Assembly: GCA_019649035.1 (NCBI GenBank)
Contig: BMAT01007551.1
Location: 278,164-308,093, forward strand
Reading direction: 5' to 3'
DNA length: 29,930 nucleotides
Source of the DNA: Elysia marginata
Lineage: Eukaryota > Mollusca > Gastropoda > Plakobranchidae
Shown: positions 20,193-29,930 of the stretch, in pieces
Layout: every line of letters begins with the position of its first letter
Position numbering within the stretch: position 1 is the stretch's first letter
Position numbers and translations under genes: made by a program
The notes under the pieces: model-generated
Databases searched by the model: none
What the model was told of the DNA's origin: nothing
What the model saw: the letters and a program-made list of their open reading frames with translations, nothing else

Positions 20193-22193
20193 AGGCGAGT
20201 TTTCAGTTCGCATCTGACCTAACTTACTTAAAAAAATCTTTATACGATAGGTCAGTTTCCCAATTTGAAAACAACTTGTTTATATTTGGTTGGTTGGGAC
20301 ATCACGTTGGACTGCCCACAAGGGATAGGCTTAAATCGAAAAAGTCCTGGGAAGTTGCGAATTTATTAAGATTCTGTTGATTTAATGGCCTGGCAGTAAT
20401 GCCTGAAGAAAAAGGTCTTTTATTTTACAAAATTTTTGGCTCATGCCACATCGTTATTTTGAATGCAATCAATACTGTATAAATGATTAAAGACTTCCAA
20501 GAAATTTCAAATTCTTTCAATATATTTCATACAGGTGAGGATATGTTTCTGTTAATAATGAACAGAAGTACTTAATCAAAGCAATTATGAAAAAATTCCA
20601 GAAATATAAAGGAAATAAAAAAGTTTATTGAAAAATATCATCACAAGAATAATAAACAAGAACGGGCCTTGGCTTCCTATTAGAATATATGTCAAAGGAT
20701 TTTATTCAATTTCTCAACCGTTGTGATTTCCCTTGGGTTGAATTCACAGGTGTGGACGATGGTTTGTTGTTGGCTGACCCAAGATGACCGGTGGTCAGCA
20801 TAACAACACCCCCTCTCCCACGTGGATAGGTGAATCTCTTTGACTTCACAGCCCAGCAAATCTTTATTAAAAAAGAAGCACAGGCCAGGCTATAACCCAA
20901 TTAAATAAACTGGCAACGAAAAGACCGTTGAGGACGCTTCTAATGGTAAAGCGCCTTGCTATAATGACGTATTAGGAAAGAAAATAATATATATTCTTTT
21001 GTATTATAAAACGTATCTGAAACAAATTCTGGCACTGTAAGCTTCCACATGCTTAGACCAGAGTTCACATATCTCTGGCTTAGACCTATCTTTAATACAA
21101 TGTACCAGTATCAGGCTGTATGTAAGCTTATTCTGTCTAATGATTAGTTGTCTGAGCGAACAACAACGTTTTATTTCTTCGTAATTTTATTCCTTTTGAT
21201 TAATGTAACTTTGCCACTAATATATATGAAGATGAAAATAGTTTATATACTATCTACTCCTTATTTCCAAATGGGCAAGGTAAGTCTAATGAGAAAAAGG
21301 GTGCTGCGTATCACTTGCAAAGAGGTAACAGAATGAATTGTTTGAGTGTACCAAAAGGCAAAATATATATGGAAAAACAAAACAAATAAAACAACTCAAA
21401 TGCCAAGAGGCAAACAAGGCAACTTGAATCTCTGTTTATATAATTCAAGTTAAAAAATACTGTTTTTCTTTCTTTCCCGCAATTATTTAAAAAAAGTGCT
21501 TTCTCGATAAAAGAAAAAAAAACAGTTCAGGGGTCATTATCTTGAGATCCATCTCATGTCAAACTCAGCTAATGTTGCCAAACTCTAGGCTCAAGGGGCG
21601 TTTTAATTTTTGTTCTTTTTCTTCTTTTTTATTTCAAGGCATCAATAATCAAGGACGACATAGGAAGTTATAAGCCGCAACTTTATTTTGGGTCACAAGT
21701 AACCTGCAAATAATTGGGGCTAGAGAAACCGGGGAGGGTGGGGGAACCCAGAGATCGGCAAGTGTTGAGCTGTTTGTGCACTGAGACTTGGTGAGAAATC
21801 ACTTTCAAATGGTCACGCTCTCGGTACAGTAGTCTAGTCGCTCGCTGGGTTCAAAGCTCAGCAGCGATCGAATTGAACAGCTAGGAAGCTAATAGATTCG
21901 AGGGGGAGAAAGCACCGTTTAAGTCAGGCACACGCAATGGGTGGAATTAAAAAGCATATTATTAAGATTGCTGGACGTTGGACAGTGAGATGCAAAGCTA
22001 TAGTTATAGCAAGGACTCTGGAAAATTCTCTCTTTGTCTTTTTTTCATAAAAATTTTATAATTTTTTTTTATCTTTGAGCGGTTGTGAAAATGCGAATCT
22101 AGCTCTAAATCTCAAAACAGCAATGTGCTATCTACAGGAATGCTACAGGAATTATAAAAAAAACAATTCGGTGATTTAAAAAGAACTTAATGA
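20193..22193. other. Spacer with two GC-richer patches
   Basis: At 20720-20900 a minus frame reads coding-like (GRGGVVMLTTGHLGSANN...), with AATAAA close after its stop, but I recognise no family. At 21690-21920 a GC-rich patch has a B-box-like GGGTTCAAAGCTC (21847-21859) with a poor A-box partner about 30 nt upstream. That could be a very old SINE, but it is too weak to call. Confidence 0.3.
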
Positions 22194-22330
22194 AGATAGA
22201 GAGCGAGAGAGAATTTGACACGGTGTGGGTGTGTTTATGAGAGAGATAAAGAGAAAGAGTGAGAGAAACAGAGAGAGAGAGAGAGGGAGACAGGCAGATA
22301 GACAGAGAGAGACAGAAAGACAGAAAAACA
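22194..22330. repeat. GA/GACA microsatellite
   Basis: Imperfect GA, GAGAAA and GACAGA units, purine-rich on the plus strand and broken by a GTGTGGGTGTG segment. Frames on either strand across it are low-complexity shadows. Confidence 0.9.
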
Positions 22331-22667
22331 CAACCAGCTGGGTCATACAATAAGAGCCACAGAGATAGGCAGACAAAAAAAAAAGGCGGACTGAGACAGA
22401 CGAAGCCAGGCAGAGAAACAAGAAAGGGTAATAAAAAAGAAAAAAAGCAGGCAAATATGTAAGAGAGAAAGGACGTGTAAGATATATATTTTAGATCTAT
22501 CAGTATTAATTTGAATCTACAAATCTAATATACGTTAGAAAAAAGGGATAATTTTAATATCTAGTTTTAACATCCCCTAAGCTTCGCGAGGTTTCATATT
22601 AATTTTATTCAGAGATGAAAGAAAAAAAAAGGACACACGGTCCCATTAAATCCTGGCTTTTCACTTT
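22331..22667. other. AT-rich spacer, no gene seen
   Basis: Purine-rich to about 22460, then AT-rich. No gene is supported. Confidence 0.5.
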
Positions 22668-22862
22668 GAGAGCTACCGGGGTAAATAACAAACACAAACA
22701 GCCCGTCCGTCAACGCACCGTATGGAGACAGTCCTAAAGTAAACATCCTCTGACAAGACTTTTATAGGATTGATGAATTGAACCTCTCTCGCACCTGGAG
22801 TGGCCGACTGGCCGGCATAAAGAGCCTGCCCTCTCGACCAATAACTGAACTGCCGGCACATC
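22668..22862 (-). mobile_element. Diverged tRNA-like SINE on minus strand (copy 4)
   Basis: Read on the minus strand, a GC-rich block begins TGCCGGCAGTTCAGTTATTG and continues GTCGAGAGGGC, which looks like a tRNA D-arm and A box (plus coordinates about 22828-22851). GGTTCAATTC (22775-22784) is a B box. The spacing is about 68 nt, similar to copy 3. The body continues to about 22668 with CATACGGTGCGTTGACGGAC and a TTTGTGTTTGTTATTTACCC segment. GCCGGC occurs twice as an inverted repeat inside the head. Three overlapping minus frames cover it, which fits a GC-rich non-coding repeat better than a gene. A short conserved exon is the main alternative. Confidence 0.45.
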
Positions 22863-24472
22863 TGAATGTAAGAGAATGAAGGTCTGAGTGGTCCAAATGA
22901 AAAGTTGTAACTTCTGAAGCAGACAGCCCTTGGCCAACAGCAAAAGTCAAGGGCTAGCTAATTTCAATGAATTCAATACTCTTTCTTTTATTTTTCTTAT
23001 GAGTATTTCTTCCTTTCGTGGAAGCGACCACAGGGAGTCACTGCAGTGTGTTTGGGAGCAATGTTTACCCCCAACACTGATGCTGCTTTATGAATGAAGG
23101 ATGGAGAGAGGTTTATAGACGAAAGAAAGATAAAAGATAAGGGGTTGGGAATGTAAGGTTATTTGGAATCCTGACACTTTGGTGCGGCTGATGACATTTT
23201 ATTTTTTTTTTGTTTCCGTGTGTTTGATTCTAGATTCAAGTTTCAATATTGCTTAATTGTTCTTTTCAGATTCTTCTTTTTGGACACAGCATCAAAACAT
23301 ATAAGTGAGTAAAACAGACAAAAGCGATAACATACATAAAAACATGCTGAAATCGCAGTACTTTTGCTTACACACATATGCATGAGTATTACTATATAAA
23401 CAGAAGCAAAAAACAATAAAAAGAAAATTAACAAAATTAAAGAAAGAAATTACCTTACATGTGTATCCGTTTCGATATTGGACTAGAGCATTTTCAAGAC
23501 AGATGGCAAAAAAGAATTTTTGTACCGTTCACATCTACATTTAAAAAGAATGGGTCTACCTGATCTTTTGGAACTTTAATTTGTTTGAATGAGGGATGTG
23601 AGTCATCTTTTATAATTGACAAAATTTCCTTCTGAATATTAATGTAGTATAGTAAACCAATGTCATCAAAAGGTATCTGGATTTTTCTTAATTTTTTGCT
23701 CTCTTGATGATGTTGTTAATTTTTCTTATCTGGCACTCTTGGGTTTGGCTATATCGATTTCGATGGTTAAAAGCTGAGAACATTATTAGATTACGGAAAA
23801 GCTTTGAAACAGAAATTAGTTACCGTATATGATTGTGTAAAAGGCTTTCAAACCATACTGCAAAAATCCTGCTTGTTTTATAAATGATAAATTTGAAAAT
23901 CTAAAATGTGGCGCGTATTAGCCTCTTAAATGTACTTTAATGTTTCGAGGATGCTTGTGTCACATATCAATTACAAAATAATGCTATGGCATACTGTTAA
24001 TGTATTTATTCCTGCACATTTTGAGTTTGAAATGCTTCTTCTGTTTAAATTCGCCGAAACTCACCTACGACAATAAGGACACAAATTAATACAAATCAGT
24101 TAAGATTCGTAAGAATAATAATTTTTGTTTATACTCAACACCATATATCTTGCAAACTGGGTACCCGCGCCTTAAACACAGAATGATGGAATGAGAGTGC
24201 AAATCCTTTTTTGTATATATGTTTTTGAGATGTTTGACAGTTTTAAGTCTCTTCAAGGACAGAATAATTACATTAAGATACATACTCACCTCTATCAAGT
24301 GTTTTTATTTCTTTGGCGAGGGGCGATAATTGCATACTAGTTTCTTCTCAAAATAGCCTGATTTAATCATGAATCGTCGATGAAAATTTTTACCGAAATA
24401 CCCAAAGAGCCTAATATTGACTCGAGCTATGGCTAGGCGTCACGCCTCGCTATGAGTCACTCTTAACAACCA
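22863..24472. other. AT-rich spacer, no gene seen
   Basis: A loose hairpin-like GTGTTTGGG...CCCCCAACAC occurs at 23048-23077. Otherwise nothing is supported. Confidence 0.45.
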
Positions 24473-24760
24473 TTAGGGTCCTCGCAGACATTCTTCTTTC
24501 CTTTGCAAAAGAGACCAGTAAACCTGGGGGAGAACGACAGGATGACCCGCGCGGGTGACACCGTAAGAACGGGTATTCCCACAGATCTTCCTATCCGTCT
24601 GGGGTAATAAATCGTCAAACTGTAATCGAGAACCTGCGGGTTGTATTTTTGAGAACTTCATCAGTGCAAGGTGCCTGCAAAGATTCGGTTTCTGCAGGAT
24701 GCCAAGTCTGCAGTCCATAAACCGTTGAAGGAGGGCTGTCCAGGAAAAGCCATGAGAGGG
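24473..24760 (-). other. GC-richer island with open minus frame
   Basis: Clearly richer in GC than both sides. The minus frame 24473-24718 starts with ATG and encodes 81 residues (MDCRLGILQKPNLCRHLALM..., with GVTRAGHPVVLPQVYWSLLQ further on) up to a TAA. A second minus frame is also open over part of it. I recognise no domain and see no clear splice sites. It could be an exon, a decayed transposon piece or an old repeat. Confidence 0.25.
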
Positions 24761-25071
24761 ACGTCGTTGATATCATTTAACATGTCATTTTGGACTTAAC
24801 TTCTGTTTCTGTCTTAAACATCACTCCTATTTTTAATTCATGTATATAAATTTGTCCATTTGTTTATTATTACTTTACTCGTCATCTTTGTTTATGTATC
24901 GGTCAGATCCTACTTCACTCTCATTTTTTTAATCATAATATTCTGTCTCGATTTCAATGTCGCAATTATACCAGCAACCTTTTTATTGGTTTTTGATAGA
25001 AGAATAAAGGGGCATTGGAAATGCTTACATAACCGGGGATCCGGAGTTGCCTTTAAAACCCTAGCCGTTCT
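24761..25071. other. AT-rich spacer, no gene seen
   Basis: The plus frame 24860-25135 is hydrophobic only because of T-rich codons, and it runs into the TATC array. A small GC-rich patch at 25010-25065 just before that array could be a repeat remnant. Confidence 0.4.
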
Positions 25072-25131
25072 ACTCTATCTATCTATCTATCTATCTTCCT
25101 ATCTATCTATCTATCTATCTATCAATCTATA
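25072..25131. repeat. (TATC)n microsatellite
   Basis: About 14 TATC units with interruptions TTCC and AATC. It is complementary in type to the GATA units at 5060-5110. Confidence 0.95.
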
Positions 25132-25413
25132 TTGATAACAACTCATTGAAAGAATATGAAATGCAGCAAATTTGTGTTAAGATGTGTTGTTCCAATAAAT
25201 TATTATTAATAAAGAAAAGCTCATTGAACAAGTTTGTCACTACGAACATGTCCATCTTTAAAAAGATCTAATTTTCTATCTTTCTGTCCCTCTATCTAAC
25301 TATATGTGGCGTGCCATTTCTATCAAAGATTAGAAATAAAACCAACGTTAATTATTTCCTAATCAATTCAAAAAGATCATAAAACTTCTTGCTTGTTAGA
25401 AATTGAATAAAAA
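25132..25413. other. AT-rich spacer, no gene seen
   Basis: No feature supported. Confidence 0.5.
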
Positions 25414-25800
25414 TTAACTACTTCTCCTCGGTTTCTTTTGTCTAACATTGTCTCCAGTTAGACTAATGGTACTGTAGAAGTTTTGATTTTTCATTTGTTG
25501 AATTTTACCAAAATTCTGTGTATACTGTTTTGGGTCCACTCTTATCCAAGTATTAGGAAAATACAGGGGTTTAGGAACTGAAGTGGAAGTACTGCAATTA
25601 TCGGCGAACCAGGCCTTCTTGTGGCCAGTACCTGTCATAGCCTGATAATGCCCTCTGTCCATGGTTTATAGTGTCCACTTAATTCTGTCGTCTTTCTGCC
25701 CGGCAAGTCGAGGATGCATATCAAATTTCGGTGGAACCCAGATCCGTGTTTCATAAATCGTTCTTGAAATACTCCAATTAAAAGAGTCTCTCGTGCTTGA
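25414..25800 (-). pseudogene. Coding-like frame broken by one TAA, unknown protein
   Basis: On the minus strand one frame is open from 25800 to 25414 except for a single TAA at 25666-25668. The upstream part (44 codons) reads ...SFNWSISRTIYETRIWVPPK... and ends RIKWTL. The downstream part begins MDRGHYQAMTGTGHKKAWF with ATG at 25660-25662 in a strong initiation context (AAACCATGG), and runs 82 codons to TAG (...DNVRQKKPRRSS). The stop could have been a CAA (Gln) codon changed by one base, so the two halves may be one former coding sequence. The residue mix (many Trp, Tyr, Lys, Pro, Gln; little low complexity) is the most protein-like in the window. I do not recognise the family. No flanking splice sites are convincing and no close AATAAA follows. 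The alternatives are a short functional protein starting at the ATG, or a sequencing error at the TAA. Confidence 0.45.
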
Positions 25801-25803
25801 TTA

Positions 25804-28051
25804 GTGCTTCAGGATTCAAAACTCATTTTTTCCCTAGCCACTGGGAATAGTATTACACTACAACTTCCATTTCCTTTTTCATTCACTCTCTCATTCTGTT
25901 TTGTCCTTTGTCCTAACAATTTCTCTCTCTCTCCTTTCTTTGTCTCCCAACATGTCTTAAATAATTTTACGACGTCAATAGTTTTTGCATTTTACTTATC
26001 ATTTGGCGATGGAAACTAAACTTATGTTAATAATGCTTAATTTTTTCCAAGGCAAGCAGTTTTAATTTAATTTAGATCTAGTAAAAAAATATGCTGAGAG
26101 ATATTAAACCTAAAGGATAAAAGTATCAAGATCGGAAACAATCCTACCAAAAGCCAAAGCTTCAAAATATGCCTTAAAAAGCAAATATGATTACGGTAGA
26201 AAAATCTTCTGAAAAAAATTGAACCGCAATGATTGATTAGGTCAAACACGTCATGGGATTAATGCCTGGCAAAGAGGAGAAATTAATCAGCCATATTTCA
26301 AATCTGAATCAACATATTTCGACACCAATACTGCATGGATATTTGCGACGAGCCCAGTGGACCATAATTAGCAATGTGAAATGTTTGAGGAGCATGACCT
26401 CATGAATATGAAATGAGCATGCATGCGCAGATTTGATATTTTCCCAGAGTTTGATGATCTGTGCGATTACTTGCCTCTTTGCCAGCGTTTGCATTTTCTC
26501 TTACGACTCCTTGGATGGCTGTCTCCCTACCTCTTTTCTTCTTATTTTTTTAAAGTTTTTATCTACGTATCTCCATGTTTCTGATAGCGCACTGTGCACC
26601 ATAATTCTCTTTCAATCTTTCAAGGTATAAGTAGTCTATATGGTTTCTATGTTACTTTTGTATTTTCTTCACTTTTAAGCATTTTATTCTCTTTCTTTTT
26701 CTGTCTCTGTTTTTGTACCCCTTAGCTTTTAAAAATGTTACACACATTATGTTATTTTTACAACGGTTTTCTAAGATTTTACCTTTCCTTCAGTGGTTTT
26801 TGAATAAACTTGTTTTGAAGTAAAACTGTACTCTTCTAAAACTTTAATGTCGTTTTTCTCAAAACTGTGCTTAATGCAGAAAGGACCCTGTCATTTTCAA
26901 AGAGAATTATTTTAGTGCTCATGTCAATGTCTCTTTCTTATTTCCATCTCTCTGCCAACTTTCTCCCCGACTCTCCAAATAGTAAGCGGCTATAAACCTC
27001 TACTTGCAAATTGCAAGAGTTCCGTACATACGATCGCTTCAATTTTTTAGCTGTGCTACAATGTATATTTAAATAAGATTGATTTGCTTTTATTTTTTAA
27101 ACTGCGTGTGCATAAAAGGCTGATTATTTTGTATGATTTTCTTTTGTTTTCTAACACTTTTCTGTCCAAGTCAAGCTGTGCACTTAAGAAGGCAAAGATG
27201 TAAAATTTATATTATTTATGTCAAGTCCTCGAAAAGGACAGCAATAATTAAAAACAATTTGCTTTAAATCTAGAGGCGTTGACAGACAAAGTCAAAGACA
27301 GAAATTTACACCTTCTTCAATTATAAAGTTGACTCAACAAGCACTACTTCGGTGTCATGTTGTATTATCTTCCACCACCGTTGTTAAGGGATTCTTATAT
27401 CTATTTGTACTAGGGATTGTACTTTTCAAAACGAATGAAAAAATCTCTATTAAACCGTTTTAACACTCTCAACAAAATCACTTTGCCAACAATATTATTT
27501 TATTTTTCTCACAAACATAAAAAAAACTTGCACCCACTTATTATCCTTAACCTTCAATAAGTTGTCTTTATTTGCATTTGAAAATACCTTTCGACGCAGT
27601 CGGTGTAAAGTTTACAATGAAAGTCGTTGTCCCCCTATCAGCCAACCTGTACGTGAGACGTTACCTCTTAAATCTTCTGGCGAAACAGCATTGAATCAAT
27701 CAGACTATAGATCTACATGTTGCATACTGGTTTAATAAACCAAGTTCAGAACAAACCAAGTTCAGTCTCTTTAATATTTTGAAATAGATAATAAAGAAAA
27801 ATGCATTGGAAAATCTTTTTTTTTTCGATTAAAAGCAAGGATAAAGTTTTGGCTGAAATTTCAACAGACAAACCAAGACGGCAGTCCAGGAAGGTGGTAA
27901 AAAATTAAATATTATTAAAAGGTAACGTTAGTCCAAAACGTTAACACAAATACTATAACCACTTTGGTACTTAACCTTGTGTATACTTAACAAATTTTAG
28001 TTTTAGACATAAAGAAAAAGAAGGCTCTACTAATAATGTCTCACTTTTTAG
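25804..28051. other. AT-rich spacer, no supported gene
   Basis: TCTCTCTCTC at about 25920 is short. A plus frame is open through about 27500-27740 (FRRSRCKVYNESRCPP...), with a donor-like GTACGTGAGA inside it near 27650, but there is no clear exon structure. Other frames (26067-26249, 26309-26494, 26433-26630) look like chance. Confidence 0.35.
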
Positions 28052-28278
28052 CCACTTTGCTTTTGTATATTTCACATGAGAAATGGTGCTCATCGGCATT
28101 CAATCCTGACGAGCATCAGAACAAAGACGATGTCCACAACACTGTGCGTGCCAGTAAATCAGCTTTCTATAATATCATCTCTACTCATAGATCAATTAGG
28201 GTCAAGTGTGGTCAGTTCTCTGTTAAGAACATCACTAAGTGGACAGGAGAGCTCTTCCACTGGATAGAACAGGGTACA
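28052..28278 (+). CDS. Candidate internal coding exon, unknown protein
   Basis: A 3' splice site is well formed: TACTAAT (a near-perfect branch point) lies about 15 nt before the pyrimidine-rich TCTCACTTTTTAG, which ends at 28051. The exon would be 227 nt and end before GTGAGT (donor, 28279-28284). Only one of the three plus frames is open across it. That frame uses two bases to finish a split codon, then 75 codons ending exactly at the donor. The translated stretch (...EKWCSSAFNPDEHQNKDDVH... and ...RVKCGQFSVKNITKWTGELF...) has mixed, protein-like composition and is GC-richer than the flanks. The frame stops soon after the donor (TGA 28288-28290), as expected for intron sequence. I do not recognise a domain. 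It fits an internal exon of a plus-strand gene extending beyond the window. A decayed transposon piece is the alternative. Confidence 0.4.
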
Positions 28279-28284
28279 GTGAGT

Positions 28285-29059
28285 GCCTGAATTACACAGT
28301 TGTATGATTGTATTATTCCTATATTACTCGGTAAATCGATACTATGATAGGGAGGCCATCATGCAATATTGTTTTGAAAAGGGTTTCACTGATTCAATAG
28401 TGCCACTCTTTAACTAAGTTTTAGAGAAAGGGATTAGTTTTGCCCAGCTTCGTTTATATAATGCTTCACATTCAATAACAATGTATGTTGCTCTAATTGT
28501 CATTTTAGTCTGAAAAGTTTCTTAATCTGTTCTCAAATACTTGTAACTTTGACATTTTTTAGCACTTCGAGATTAAAATACCGGTTCTCGCCTTTAACCA
28601 ATGTCCATGTTTAGTCGATAAAAGAGGGGATGTGAAATTCAGGTCAGCAGTAAAAAGACCAGCAGATGATAAAAACCAGCGTGTTACAAATTTGTATAAC
28701 GCAAACTATTAAAATTATGGAAACATCTTTCATTGCTTAAAAATTATGTGCGACAGGAAGAAGTTAGTAGAATCTACTGTTGGTGTTTGCTCTGATTTGG
28801 GATAAACTCTTTTTAAAACTGTTTAATTTTAAGTTCAAATTCTGATTTACGATATTATTCTTTTCTTCTTTGTACCTTCATTCCAACAACAGGAAACACT
28901 GTTTTACTCAAGATAGATTAGCAATAACGAGCAAAACCTTTTTTTGTCTCAATTTAAGGTTTTGAAGAAATCTTTGAGCTCTCTAGAGAATAATACGCGT
29001 TAGAGCTGTGCGGTGAGACCAGTGGTCATAAAACCATCATTGATAGCAGTGTAAGGAAC
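28285..29059. other. AT-rich sequence, possibly intron
   Basis: No feature is supported. If the exon at 28052-28278 is real, this would be the following intron. Confidence 0.4.
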
Positions 29060-29245
29060 AAGGAGAGATTAGCATCGGTATTAGCTGCTTGCCTTGGGAA
29101 AACTGCTAGGTCCCCGCCTTAAGCTTACACAGTGCGTGAGTTCAAATACTGGTGGTGTGTTCTGAGAGCGGCAACAATGTCGCACCATCAGTCAGGAAAC
29201 AACACCAGGCGGGGGGTCATGTCGCAGTGGACTCAGTAAAATAAA
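29060..29245 (+). mobile_element. Very diverged tRNA-like SINE (copy 5, weak)
   Basis: A GC-richer block with an A-box-like TTAGCATCGG (about 29069-29078) and a B-box-like TGAGTTCAAATAC (29137-29149), about 70 nt apart as in copies 3 and 4. The downstream part (GGTGGTGTGTTCTGAGAGCG...) ends near AGTAAAATAAAATGC. Both boxes are imperfect, so this may be an old SINE or chance. Confidence 0.25.
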
Positions 29246-29376
29246 ATGCATACAGAGAACTTAATGTAGAACAGTCACTGCTTTGTGTATGTATGTGTGT
29301 CTTCACGCTTGTAACTCATATGTTTGGACTGAATGGTGTAAATAACAATGTCTAACAATATTTAAAGTATTCTTAG

Positions 29377-29556
29377 AAGTTCGTTTGCAATAAAACATCT
29401 TTTGACACAAAGGAAGTGATTCAAAACTTAGATGTAGGCCTTCATGCACCAGTACTGGTTAGTGATGAAGAAGTGAAACATTCTGAAAAGTTGAATACAG
29501 ACGTTGAAATCAACGGAATAGCTTGGCTACCCCAATTTCCTTCAGCCAATATGTAA
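29377..29556 (+). CDS. Short coding-like open frame, unknown (weak)
   Basis: After an acceptor-like TATTCTTAG (ending 29376), a frame of 59 codons is open to TAA at 29554-29556. It reads ...FDTKEVIQNLDVGLHAPVLV... and ...DVEINGIAWLPQFPSANM. The composition is hydrophilic and protein-like. A donor-like ATGTAAAT overlaps the stop (GT at 29553-29554), so it could be an exon. There is no independent support, and short frames like this arise by chance. Confidence 0.2.
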   Translation, partial: KFVCNKTSFDTKEVIQNLDVGLHAPVLVSDEEVKHSEKLNTDVEINGIAWLPQFPSANM

Positions 29557-29714
29557 ATATAAAAACGTTTCAATTCAATTTCAGTTTACAATAGTTATTT
29601 AGACATGGCCATAAATTTGAAATACATTAAACAATCTATTTTTTTTGCATTTTGTAAAAATAATAAGCCTTACACAATCAGTTCAACAAGCGAAACGCTA
29701 GGCTTTTGGAATAG

Positions 29715-29846
29715 AAGTCTATGTCATACCAAAATGAACAGAAGTCACTTGGAAACATCGAACCCTCGGAAAAGGAAATTGTGGATGGATCATCCAAGGG
29801 CAACACTTATATGAAAAATTTGGGCAAGAAAATTGACTTTGATTAG
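29715..29846 (+). CDS. Short coding-like open frame, unknown (weak)
   Basis: After GGCTTTTGGAATAG, an acceptor-like end at 29714, a 43-codon hydrophilic frame runs to TAG at 29844-29846 (MSYQNEQKSLGNIEPSEKEI in its first part). A second frame over the same bases is also open (29605-29814), so the correct frame is not decided. It may be a further exon of the plus-strand candidate gene, or chance. Confidence 0.18.
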   Translation, partial: KSMSYQNEQKSLGNIEPSEKEIVDGSSKGNTYMKNLGKKIDFD

Positions 29847-29930
29847 TTTGTTTCTTAATATCGTTTATCTCTATCGTGCCTATTGTTAGAAAAGCTATTG
29901 CAGAACAAGCGAGCGTGTGTGTATGGCGGA

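Noticed and set aside
21847..21859. B-box-like GGGTTCAAAGCTC
   Set aside because: The only A-box-like partner is about 30 nt upstream, poor in sequence and too close.
22132..22462. Frames rich in Ser/Leu (minus) and Arg/Glu/Asp (plus)
   Set aside because: Microsatellite translations without real protein content.

Overview
This window looks like AT-rich, intergenic or intronic DNA from an animal nuclear genome. Long open reading frames, operons and bacterial-type signals are absent. Instead there are many microsatellites ((GA)n, (GATA)n, GACA/GTCT, (AT)n, ATA/AGT trinucleotides), tRNA-derived SINEs with Pol III A and B boxes, a decayed non-LTR retrotransposon, and splice-site-like signals. 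The SINE tail motif (CTTGGGAAAG.AGTTTACCC...CAGTCCACTCACCTGTAAAATGAGTAC) and the dense GA/GACA/GATA arrays suggest a lophotrochozoan, most likely a mollusc and perhaps a gastropod. That assignment comes from memory of similar sequence and is not proven. The runs of N at 18031 and 20190-20192 fit a draft assembly.

Layout: 1-350 holds a tRNA-SINE. 1232-1747 is a coding-like but frame-broken stretch ending in a stop with AATAAA 60 nt later, probably a small pseudogene. 1.75-8.3 kb is mostly featureless AT-rich DNA with GA/GATA arrays near 4.9-5.2 kb, an ATA-type trinucleotide tract near 6.1 kb and a weak minus-strand terminal-exon candidate at 7.2 kb. 8.3-12.3 kb is a microsatellite-rich belt. 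13.05-13.38 kb is the best preserved SINE. 13.95-14.77 kb is the 3' end of a dead LINE. 15.4 kb has a third tRNA-like head. 16.8-18.2 kb contains a 10-bp minisatellite, a long pyrimidine-rich stretch and a GA/GACA array. A poly-G tract next to Ns lies at 20.2 kb, and another tRNA-like SINE head, on the minus strand, at 22.7-22.9 kb. 25.41-25.80 kb carries a strongly coding-like minus-strand frame broken by one TAA.

The right end (28.0-29.85 kb) has the best candidate for a real protein-coding exon: 28052-28278, plus strand, with a branch point, an acceptor, a GTGAGT donor and only one open frame. Two further short coding-like frames follow at 29.4 and 29.8 kb. The window may therefore run into a multi-exon plus-strand gene there. 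No complete, recognisable protein-coding gene is present and no function can be assigned to the candidates. I found no convincing new biological system. The most useful leads are the exon candidate, the two pseudogene-like reading frames, and three diverged tRNA-like heads with unusually wide A-B box spacing.
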